Positions 22,415 through 31,704 of a DNA stretch of 64,000 nt are shown here, piece by piece (positions within the stretch are counted from its first letter, which is position 1; each line of letters starts with the position of its first letter). Under the pieces are notes generated by a model that searched no databases, was not told the origin of the DNA, and worked only from the letters and a program-made list of their open reading frames with translations. The position numbers and the translations under genes were made by a program. The stretch comes from Closterium sp. Naga37s-1 (lineage: Eukaryota > Streptophyta > Zygnematophyceae > Desmidiales > Closteriaceae). The DNA lies in NCBI GenBank assembly GCA_947471745.1, contig CANJKZ010001237.1:1842001-1906000 (forward strand), in the 5' to 3' direction.

Positions 22415-23340
22415 TTAGGGTAAGTAACGCGCTAAGGATAAGTAACGCATTTACACTTAGTACCACATATTAGGGTAAATAACACATTTACTCTTATTAC
22501 CAACTACAAGGATAAGTAACGACTTACTCCTAGTACCAACCAAATGGGTAGTAACGCACTTATACTTAGTAGCACTTATAAGGGTGAGTAACACACTTAC
22601 ACTTAGTACCAACTATAAGAGTAAGTAACACAATTATTCTTAGGACCAACTACAAAGGTAAGTAACGCACTTACACTTCATACCAACTAAAAGGGTAAGT
22701 AACGCACTTACTCAAAGTACCAACTACAAGGATGAGTAACACACTTATACTTAGTACCAACTACAAGGGTAAGTAGCGCACATACTTTTAATACCAACCA
22801 AACAGGTAGGTAACGCACTTACACTTAGTACTAACTACAAGGGTAAGTAACGCACTTACTCTTGGTACCGACTACAAGGGTAAGTAACGCACTTACACTT
22901 AGTTCCAAATATATGTGTAAGTAACGCACTTACACTTAGTACCACCTATAAGGGTAAGTAATGCACTTATTTTTAGTACCAACTACAAGGGTAAGTAACG
23001 CATTCACACCTAGTACCAACTATAAGGGAAAGTAACGCACTTACTCTTAGTACCAACTACAAGAGTAAGTAACGCACTTACTTTTAGTACCAACCAAATG
23101 AATAATTAACGCACTTACACTTAGTACCAACTATAAGGGAAAGTAAAGAACTTACACTTAGTACCAACTACAAGGATAAGTAACGCACGTACTCTTAGTA
23201 CCAACCAAATTTGGAAGTAACGCACTTACACTTTGTACCAACTGTATGAGAAAGTAGCGCACTTACTCTTAGTAACAACTACAAGGGTAAGAAACGCACC
23301 TAGACTTAGTACCTACCATAAGGGTAAGTACCGCACTTAC
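22415..23340. repeat. 37-bp tandem array, about 25 copies
   Basis: The unit is close to AAGGGTAAGTAACGCACTTA followed by CACTTAGTACCAACTAC. Copies are diverged by point changes and small indels. Each unit carries the short dyad GTAAGT-AACGC-ACTTAC. The array lies between the primer binding site at 22298 and the Copia-A 5' LTR and has no coding potential. It may have grown inside the leader of the retroelement whose primer site precedes it. Confidence 0.9.
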
Positions 23341-23346
23341 ATGTAG

Positions 23347-23477
23347 TGTCAAACTATATATGTTTGTTAGTTATAGGCTGTATTGGGGTAGCCCATATAG
23401 GGTACAACCCTTATAGGGATAGTACTTGTACCTCTCACTTTCATAGTTCAATCATTCCGTTGCCTATGTTTCTTACA
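23347..23477 (+). repeat. Copia-A 5' LTR
   Basis: 131 bp, TGTCAAACTA to TTCTTACA, followed by the primer binding site TGGTATCCGAGGC at 23478. Compared with the 3' LTR at 31521-31651 it has the same length and layout but is strongly diverged, so the two probably come from different insertions. Confidence 0.85.
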
Positions 23478-23599
23478 TGGTATCCGAGGCTAGGTTAGGT
23501 CCTACTACCGTACCTACTGACAACTCCCCCCTCCCAAAAGCACCACCACCACCAGCCGCAGCAGCAGCAGCAGGGCCGGCCCGCGTGAATGCTCACAAC

Positions 23600-24490
23600 C
23601 CTCGAAGGGGTCTTTGGTTAGGTCTGCCCCACACTGCCGCACGCTGCCCTTCGCGCTGTTCCGAGCGCGCAGCCCTGCACGCGCCGTTCGCGCTGCCCCG
23701 CGCGTTCGCCCTGCCCCACGCGTTCGCCCTGCACCGCGCGCGCTTCGCTGCTACTCGTGCAGCTGTCCCGCGCGCCCCGCTGCCCCGCTGCCCCGCGCGC
23801 CGCTGCCCCGCGCGCTGCTGCTGCGTGCGGCTCTGTCCCGCGTGCCCCGCTGCCCCGCTGCCACACGCGCAACTGCCTTGCACGCTGCTGCTGCGTGCGC
23901 CACTGCCCCGCGCGCGGCTGCCCCTCTCGCCTCTGCCCCGCGCGCAGCTGCCTCGCGCGCTGCTGCTGCGTGCGCTGCTGCCCCGCCCACTGCTGCCCCG
24001 CGTGCCTCTGCCCCGCGCACCCTGCTCCCCCCGCGGCTCTCCCGCCACTGCGCTGCTGCCCCCTCCGGCCCTACTGCCAGCGCACCGCCCACAGCCGCTA
24101 AAGCCGCAGCCGCTGCAGCCGCCACTGCTGCTGCCGCCGCCGCTGCGCTACAGTCGCAGCTCCTGCCACTGCTACAGCCGCCGCTGCCGCCGCTGCTACA
24201 GCTGCCGCAGCCGACGCTGCTACAACCGCCGCCGCTGTCGCTATAGCTGCCGCCGCCGCTGCCACTGCCGCCGCTGCTGCCGCTATAGCCGCCGCCACTG
24301 CAGCTGCAACTGCCGCCGCCGCTGCAGCTACAGCCACCGCTGCCGCCGCTGCAGCTGCCACTACCACCACTGCTGCCGCGCCAGCCGCACCTGCTAACGC
24401 TGCCGCTACAGCCGCCGCCCGTGCGCCGCTCGTACGCTGCACCGCTGCTGCTGCCGCCCGTCTGCTGCTGCGCCGTGCCGCCGCCACTGA
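23600..24490 (+). repeat. GC-rich CTGCC/GCGC repeats in the Copia-A leader
   Basis: Degenerate repeats of CTGCCCCGCGCGC and GCTGCCGCCGCTGC give long open frames in several phases (Arg/Cys-, Ala- and Pro-rich). They lie between the primer binding site and the gag ATG, so they are untranslated leader rather than genes. A comparable GC-rich leader is present in Copia-B (49260-50097). Confidence 0.7.
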
Positions 24491-24505
24491 GCCGCACTGC
24501 CTACC

Positions 24506-25681
24506 ATGGCGACTGCTACCGAACTCACCTTTGACGCAGAGGGCCGCCCGATCGAGTATGAGTCCTAACTAGAGGACCTTCACCTGTACCTGCAGAGTGT
24601 TACCAAGGACGATATCTCGTTTTTTGGGCACACCTCGGGGTCCCTTCAGGCCCCGCCCACTCTAGATTCACCTGCCCCTACTGCGCCAGCGGACGTGCAG
24701 CAGCAGTATAAGACTGACCGCGTTGCATATACACAGTGGTTAGCACGCGATGCCACTGCCCAGCTTGCAGTCCGCTCTTACCTCCCGCCCGACCAGAGGC
24801 CCCACTTTCGCCAGCTGAAAACGGCCAAAGCGCTCTATGAAGCTGTAGTTAAGCTCTACTCCTCCCCCCCTTCTGCTACCCTAGGCCGTCTTGCGCTGCC
24901 GTTTCTCTTCCCTGAGTTGTCTGACTTCGCCACTGTTGCTGACTTCATGACTCACCTGCGCTCCCTTTACACACGCTACCATGCTGCTCTCAAGCTAGAC
25001 TTTCTGGCTGAGAACCAGCCCCCCATGTATCTTACTCTCTACTTCCTCACGACTCGCCTCCCTGACTCTCTTAGCACCGTTCGAGACCACTTCCTCTCCC
25101 TAGACCCCACCGGGCTCACCCTTTCCTCTCCTCGTGGCTGAGACCAGTGCCCACGCTGTAGCTGCCTCCCGTGGTACTCCCCGCCCCTCCCACTTTGAGG
25201 GGTGCTCCCCTTCCCTCCTTGCGCCTTCTGTTGCCTCTGCTGCTGCTGTTGACTTCCTTGGTGCTGAGGAGGCCGGTGCGGCGTCCGCTCCTAGCGGGAG
25301 GCGCAACAAGAGTGGGCGTCAGGAGGGTAGGGGTGGTGGGGGTGGTGGAGGTGGCTGAGGCGGTGGCGGTCGCCGGGGTGGTGGCGGTGGTGGGGGTGGT
25401 GGAGGTGGCGGTGGCGGTGGAGGTGGCGGGGGTGGTGGAGGCAGTGGGGGTGGCGGGGGTGGCGTAGGGAACTCGGGTGGCGGTCGACGTGGAGCTAGCG
25501 GGGGTGGAGGCCAGGGAGCTGCGTCTGGTGGTGCAGCTGGTGGAGGCGGAGGTTCTGGGGGTGGACAGCAGCAGCAATCACGTCGGCAGGAGACTCTCTC
25601 ACCGCAGCAGCTTCATGAGTGGGTTACCCAGCGAGGCGGCCCCGGAGGCGGAGGTCGCTGCCAGTACGTCCGGCGCACGGG
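24506..25681 (+). pseudogene. Copia-A gag, interrupted
   Basis: The ATG opens MATATELTFDAEGRPIEYES, matching the intact gag start of Copia-C (MASPSVLAFDAEGRPLKFE). An immediate TAA replaces a Trp codon. The rest shows the UBN2-like capsid region (LRSYLPPDQRPHFRQL, LPFLFPELSDFATVADFMTH, YFLTTRLPDSLSTVRDHF) and a Gly-rich block. It then shows LSPQQLHEWVTQRGG and the beginning of the zinc block (CQYVRRTG), where the SMART-like element begins. Frame changes occur near 25130 and in the Gly-rich repeats. Confidence 0.88.
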
Positions 25682-26056
25682 TGTCAGAATCCCAACCACT
25701 AGACCATTGGGATAAAAGGGCTTGTTTTAGTAGCGGGTCAGTGCGCCCATACCCCCCCAGGCTAACATGCCTGTAACCCCCCAAGGATCAATCGGGGATC
25801 TCACAGTGCAGTTCTACTGACACCCCCTCACACTGGGAGGTCCAGGACTGAGCACAGCGGCAACGGCCTGCATGTGCATACACCGGGATTCAAACCCGAG
25901 ACCGCTCTGATACCATGTCAGAATCCCAACCACTAGACCATTGGGATAAAAGGGCTTGTTTTAGTAGCGGGTCAGTGCGCCCATACCCCCCCAGGCTAAC
26001 ATGCCTGTAACCCCCCAAGGATCAATCGGGGATCTCACAGTGCAGTTCTACTGACA
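25682..26056 (-). mobile_element. SMART-like ultra-short LTR element (375 bp)
   Basis: Two apparently identical 141-bp LTRs (25682-25822 and 25916-26056) enclose only 93 bp. On the minus strand the LTR runs from TGTCAGTAGAAC to GGGATTCTGACA. It is followed by TGGTATCAGAGCGG (primer binding site); the 93-bp interior ends in GTGTGAGGGGG, a polypurine tract. The interior also has GGTTTGAATCCCGG, resembling a tRNA T-arm/B box. Flanking CACGGG occurs on both sides (25676-25681, 26057-26062), a possible 6-bp target duplication. It encodes nothing and would depend on proteins from other elements. A related LTR lies at 60165. Confidence 0.9.
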
Positions 26057-26287
26057 CACGGGCGCCGGCTCTGCTCGCCCGGCGAGCGCCTGCTCTTCCC
26101 GCCACTGGTGAGCACCTGCCTTGTTAGCGCGCTGCCGCGCCATCTGTCTGCCTGCCTGCCTGTTAGCCTGCCTGCCTGCCTGCCTGCCTGCCTGCCGCGC
26201 CTGCCCTGCCCGCGCTGCTACTGCTGCTACTTCTGTTACTACTGCTAGGCTACTGCTACTGCTACTGCTGCTACTGGCGGTGGCCAG

Positions 26288-26590
26288 ATGCAGCTCCAGC
26301 GACGTCCACGCGAGTCTCTCCCGCCCCAGCAGCTTCGTGAGTGGTACGCTAGTTGGGGTTGTGGCGGTAGCCGTCGTAGCTGTCGCCCTGGAGCTGGTCA
26401 GTTGGGAGCGTCTGGCAGTGGCCAGCTGCAGCTGCAGCGGCGTCCACGCGAGACACTTACGTCCCAGCAGCTTCACGAGTGGTACGCTCAGAGTAGAGGG
26501 TCTTTGAGTACCGTTCGCTGCCCGTACGTCATTCGCACAGGTGATCGGGCTGGTCAGGCTTGCGGGACGCTTGGTCACACACAGTCCGTC
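26288..26590 (+). pseudogene. gag remnant with two EWY motifs and zinc block
   Basis: The frame reads QLQRRPRESLPPQQLREWYA, then a second module RRPRETLTSQQLHEWYAQSR, then CPYVIRTGDRAGQACGTLGH. It then jumps straight to the end of the protease/start of pre-integrase, with a frame change. The protease and its active site are therefore deleted, by comparison with Copia-B. The capsid-like gag N-terminus is also absent, as in Copia-B. Confidence 0.82.
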
Positions 26591-29460
26591 AGGTGGCTGC
26601 GTCGAGTCGGGCGTCTGCGTCGGGACAGTTAGCTGCGTCTTGCTCGTGCAGAGTACTCACGCACGAGACTCAGCGCTGGCACCACCGTCTTGGTCACCCC
26701 TCCCTGCCGCGTCTACGCAGCATGCACTCCCGTCTCCTTGTCTCTGGCCTCCCCAGGACCCTGCCCCCCCTGCCGCGCTCGCTTGCCCCGCCGTGCCTTC
26801 CTTGCGTCGAGGGCGGGCAGCTCGCCGCTCCTCACTCCTCTGAGTTTCCTCCGACCACTGCTCCTCTGCAGACTCTCCACATGGATGTGTGGGGCCCGGC
26901 CCCGATCGGTGGAACGGACCGCGAGCACTACTTCCTGCTGGTTGTTGACGACTACACACGCTACACCACTGTCTTCCCCTTGCGGCGCAAGGCGGACGTC
27001 AGCGGTGTCCTGATCCCCTGGATCCGTGCTACTCGTCTCCAGCTGCACGAGCGGTTTGAGCAGGACTTCCCAGTCCTGCGTCTGCACTCTGACAGGGGCG
27101 GTGAGTTCTCCTCTGACCTCCTTGCGGGGTTCTGTCGAGATGAGGGCATCCGCCAGACGTTCACGCTTCCGGCCTCTCCTCAGCAGAATGGGATTGCTGA
27201 GCGTCGCATTGGCTTGATCATGGAGGTTGCTCGCACCTCCATGATCCATGCGGCTGCTCCCCATTTTCTGTGGCCGTTTGCGGTCCGATACGCTGCGCAT
27301 CAGCTCAACCTCTGGCCTCGTGTCTCTGCGCCAGAGACCTCGCCCACACTCCGGTGGACGGGGAAGCCTGGTGATGCGTCAGTGTTTCGGGTCTGGGGCG
27401 CGCTCTCCCTTGTTCGCGATGCCAAAGCGAGCAAGCTCTCCTCTCGCACTCTCCGCTGCGTCTTCCTTGGCTTCCCCACTGACGCCCCGCCGTGGCAGTT
27501 CTACCACCCGCCCTCGCGTCGAGTCTTCTCCTCCCAGGACGTCACTTTTGATGAGTCTGTCTGTTTCTACCAGTTACACCCGCACGCGTCCCACCCGGTT
27601 CCCTTAGCACCCCTCTTCCTGGTACCAGTCCCCCCCCCGGTAGACCCCCTCCCCCCACAGGGTCCTGCTCCCTCAGGTGTGTCTCAGGTCGACCCACCCC
27701 CCTTGGATGAGCCAGTGGAGATCTCTTCTGACTCCTTTGGCCCAGCTGAGGGGGGTGACCCAGTTGCGGACGACACGGCGGCCACTCGCCGCTCTCCACG
27801 CGTGGAGACCCCCCCGGGTTTTCCGCCTCGACCGTCTTCGCCGCCTCCGCAGCCTGCTGCTGTGGACTCTGGAGCTGGGACTACATGTGCTGAGACTGGG
27901 GGTGCTGAGACAGAGGGTGAGGGTTCTGGGGGTGCTGTGCCTTGGGTTGCTGGTTCTGGGGGTGCTGCGACTGGGGGTGCTGCGAGTCCTAGTGGCGGTG
28001 GAGTTGTGGGTGACCCTGTTGGAGGTCCTAGAGCTGGAGGTCCTCGAGGTGCTGCTGGTGCAGGAGGTACTGGAGCTACTAGTCCTCGAGGTGCTGCTGG
28101 TGCTGGAGGTACTGGAGGTGCTGCTGGTGCTGGAGGTACTGGAGCTGGAGGTACTGGAGCTGCTGGTGCTGGAGGTACTGCTGGTACTGGAGGTGCTGGG
28201 GGTACTGGAGCAGCTGGCACTGGAGGTGCTGGTGCTACTGGTGCAGGAGCTGTAGGAGCTGCTGGTACTAGAGGTGCTCGTACTAGAGGTACTGGAGCTG
28301 CCGGAGCTGGTGGTGATGCTCGTACTGGAGGTGCTACTGGAGCTGCTGACCCTGGAGGTGCTGGTGCTGCTGGTGCTGGAGGCGCTGGAGCTGGAGGTAC
28401 TGGAGGTGCTGGAGCTGCTGGTCCTGGAGGTGATCGTACTAGAGGTGCTGGAGCTGATGGTCCTGGAGGTGCTCGTACTAGAGGTGCTGGAGCTGCCGGA
28501 GCAGGTGGTGCTACTGGTGCTGGAGGTGCTACTGGAGCTGCTGACCCTGGAGGTGCTGGTGCTGCTGGTGCTGGAGGCGCTGGAGCTGGAGGTACTGGAG
28601 GTGCCGGAGGTACTGCTAGTGCTGGAGGCGCTGGAGCTGGAGCTGGAGGTACTGGAGGTGCTGGAGCTGCTGGTCCTGGAGGTGCTCGTACTAGAGGTGC
28701 TGAAGATGCTGGTCCTGGAGATGCTCGTACTAGAGGTGCTGGAGCTGCCGGAGCAGGTGGTGCTACTGGTGCTGGAGGTGCTGGAGGTGCTACTGGAGCT
28801 GCTGGCACTGGAGGTGCTGGAGGTACTGCTGGTGCTAGAGGTGCTGGCGCTGCCGGAGCTCGTGGTACTGCTGGTGCTGGAGGTGCTGGTGCTACTGGTG
28901 CTGGAGGTGCTGCTGGGAGTACAGGTGGAGCTGCTCGTGCTGGAGGTACGAGAGCTGCTGGTGCTCTTTGCCACCTTCTCAGTCTTCCGCCAGGTGCTAC
29001 TGACTTCCTTGTGGCAGGTACTACTCCTCCGTTACTGTTTCCACCGGCAGACCAGTCACAGCCGCAGCTGCTACCATACTCCCCACTGCCTGCTCATGCT
29101 CCCTACACTGCGGTGACACAGTCTCTGACTGAGCGTCAAGAGCCTAAGACTCATGCTTCCACCCCTGAGCGTCGAGAGCCTGAGTCCAGCTTTGACCTTG
29201 AGCCCGAGCCTAGAGCTATTGTCCGTGCTCGTGTTCCTCGTGTTCGTCGTCCGCGTGCTCCGGCTGTCCCAGGCACTCACGATATGACACTCCGTCCTTC
29301 CTCTGTTCCACAGCGTGTTGTCCTGCCGTTACCTCCTGCGTCCTCTCTTCCCGACATTGCTGACCCTCCGTCTGACCTTGCTCGTGCGTCCAGTCCCACT
29401 GTTACTCGCTTTCTTGCTACGGTGGTTCTCGTCTCCTGCTGCATCTGCCTTAGTTGCTGA
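26591..29460 (+). pseudogene. copia pre-integrase, integrase and Gly/Ala linker frame
   Basis: A 966-codon open frame includes RWHHRLGHPSLPRLRSMHSR (pre-integrase His motif), PPCLPCVEGGQL, MDVWGPAPIGG and VVDDYTRYTTVFPL. RLHSDRGGEFSSDLL, PQQNGIAERRIG and LNLWPRVSAPETSPTLRW follow, so the integrase triad is intact. After a Pro-rich region come about 310 codons of Gly/Ala/Thr repeats (about 28020-28960), then a Pro/Ser-rich segment. The frame ends at 29460; the pre-RT segment ASALVAELVDFAAV continues in another frame from about 29440. The lack of an upstream protease and this frameshift make it non-functional. Confidence 0.9.
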
Positions 29461-31270
29461 GCTCGTTGACTTTGCTGCTGTGTACCGCCTAGACTACCTT
29501 GTGAGTCTTGTTTCTGACCCTGTCCCTGCCTGTCCTCCGTCCGTCGGGGGTGAGACTGCCCTTGGCTGTACTGCCCTTGGCTGTGACGTTCTTGAGGACA
29601 GGCAGGAGGAGCAGGAGTGCCTTGCGGCCGCTGCACCCCATCTCGCGACCATGCAGCTTGCCCCTGAGGGAGACCCGAATGCACTTGACATCCCCACCCC
29701 GCGCTCTTACAGAGAGGCGATTTCGGGTGAGTACTCCTCTCAGTGGCTGACAGCCATGGACGCAGAGATGGCTTCCTGGAAGTCCATAGGCACCTACGTC
29801 GACGAGGTCCCCCCACCTGGGGCGAACATCGTCAGTGGCATGTGGATTTTCAGGGTGAAGTGGCCGCCGGGTTCTCCTCCTACCTTAAAGGCATGTTACG
29901 TTGCTCGAGGCTTCGGTCAGCGTGCAGGGGTCGACTTCTTTCAGACCTTCTCCCCTACCCCGAAGATGACCACTCTTCGGGTGTTGCTGCACGTTGCAGC
30001 ACAGCGCGACTACGAGCTGCACTCCCTCGACTTCGCGACAGCTTTCCTACGGGGTAGCCTTCACGAGGCCATCTGGTTGCGCCGTCCAGAGGGCTTCACT
30101 GGGTCGTTTCCTGAGGGTACCCAGTGGAGCCTACGGCGACCAGTGTACAGCCTGCGTCAGGCGCCCCGCGAGTGGCACGACACACTGAGGACGACACTTG
30201 CGGCTCTTGGGTTTGCTCCTTCGACTGCTGACCCGTCGCTGTTTCTACGCACCGACACTACTCTGCCGCCGTTCTACATCCTCGTGTACGTCGACGCCTT
30301 GGTTTTTGCTACTGCTGGCACTGAAGCACTGGCCCTAGTGAAGGCGGAGCTGCAGGAGAGACACACCTGCACTGACCTGGGTGAGCTGCGGAGCTATCTT
30401 GGCTTGCAGATCACCCGGGACAGAGCACGGCGCACCATCACCCTCACTCTGTCACACATGGTGCACCAGGTCCTTCAGCGCTTCGGCTTCTCGTGGTCCT
30501 CGCCACAGCCCACTCCTCTGTCTACCGGCCACTCGCTCTCAGCTCCACCTTCGGACGAGTCCGTAGAGCCGAGTGGTCCGTACCCAGAGCTTGTGGGTTG
30601 CTTCATGTACCTGATGACGTGCACACGACCCGACCTCGCGTACCCTCTCAGCCTTCTGGCTCGCTACGTGGCTCCTGGTAGACACCGAAAGGTGCACTTT
30701 GATGCTGCGAAGAGGGTACTGCGTTACTTGTGCAGTACATCGGGCATGGGGCTCGTGCTTGGAGGACGGAGTTCAGTGGTAGTCACAGGACACTATGACG
30801 CTTCTTGGGCCGACGACCAGGCGACTCAGCGTTCGTCACAGGGTTACACCTTCAGTCTTGGCGCTGGTTCTGTCTTGTGGAGGTCCACTCGTTGTTCTTC
30901 TGTGCTTGGTTCCAGCTGTGAGGCCGAGATCTACGATGGGGCCATGGCTGCACAGGAGCTACGCTGGCTGACCTACCTGCTGACCGACTTGGGGGAGCGG
31001 CCTCGTTCTCCTCCAGTTCTGTACGTCGACAACAAGGCAATGCTTGCCTTGTGTCGCGAGCAGAGACTGGAGCACAGAACGAAGCACATTGCTCTTCGCT
31101 ACTTCCTTGCGCGTGAGCTGCAGCAGCGTGGTCAGCTGCGCCTTGCTTACGTGGCCTCTCGGGCCAACACTGCTGATGTCTTCACCAAGGCCCTTGGGTC
31201 TGGTGATCATCAGCGTTTCTGCACAGCTCTTGGGCTTGTGCCCACTCTGCCTCACCTGCTGGTTGCTTGA
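29440..31270 (+). pseudogene. copia reverse transcriptase and RNase H
   Basis: The frame covers VDEVPPPGANIVSGMWIFRV, FFQTFSPTPKMTTLRVLLH and the catalytic region ILVYVDALVFATAG. The usual YVDD is YVDA here, so a catalytic Asp is lost. RNase H is complete in sequence: GHYDASWADDQATQRSSQGY, SSCEAEIYDGAMAAQELRW, LYVDNKAMLALCREQ and RTKHIALRYFLARELQQRG. It ends with DVFTKALGSGDHQRF and a stop at 31270. The loss of the second Asp adds to the evidence that the copy is dead. Confidence 0.93.
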
Positions 31271-31520
31271 TTTGCTCTTGTTGTACACTGATATATATCT
31301 TTATACCTGTTTGTTTACTCTTGCTAGGTTGTGATCAGTGTACTGCCTTGCTATTATAACTCTGCATGTGAACTGGCCTTGTGGCCGCTTGCTTGTGCTC
31401 AGATTGTGTGGTGTCCTTGAGATCCACCCTGAGCTTTGTTTTGCTTTGCTTGTTCTCCTGCTTGACTGGTCTTGTGACCGTCTGTTGTGTTTGCTATCTC
31501 CCACTTAGCCTATGGGGGTG

Positions 31521-31651
31521 TGTCAAACTGTATGTTTCTGTTCTCTCTATGCTATAGTGGGTTAGCCTACAAGGGGTACAACACTTTAGGGTTAGGTACT
31601 TGTACTCATGCATGCTGCCTAGTCCATCATTCCTGCCTGCTTATTCTAACA
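31521..31651 (+). repeat. copia 3' LTR
   Basis: 131 bp, TGTCAAACTG to TTCTAACA, preceded by the polypurine tract CCTATGGGGGTG. It ends only about 50 bp from the stop codon of the minus-strand HTH gene. Confidence 0.9.
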
Positions 31652-31704
31652 GTACTAACTAACAGGCACACATTGTGTTGGTTGGTTAGTGGACTGGACT
31701 CTAA

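Larger units (their letters stand above)
26057..31651 (+). mobile_element. copia 3' portion, Copia-B type
   Basis: From 26057 the text matches the leader/gag region of Copia-B in the plus orientation (CCACTGGTGAGCACCT and CTGCC repeats). The element continues through integrase, a very long Gly/Ala linker, RT and RNase H to a 131-bp 3' LTR at 31521. It has no 5' LTR of its own. Left of the SMART-like element the sequence belongs to another copia copy (Copia-A), so 23347-31651 is a chimera with the miniature element at the joint. Confidence 0.85.

Noticed and set aside
22415..23340. Regular repeat array considered as a CRISPR-like array
   Set aside because: Units are contiguous with no unique spacers, and the window is clearly eukaryotic.
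23477..24497. Arg/Cys- and Ala-rich frames before the Copia-A gag
   Set aside because: They lie in the repeat-filled leader between the primer site and the gag ATG and have no domain signal.
25870..25915. Possible tRNA gene at the SMART interior
   Set aside because: Only a T-arm-like segment is present; no acceptor stem, D-arm or anticodon arm can be drawn.
27673..28974. 433-codon minus-strand frame rich in Ser/Thr
   Set aside because: It is the antisense of the Gly/Ala-coding repeats of the copia linker; low-complexity repeats leave all frames open.
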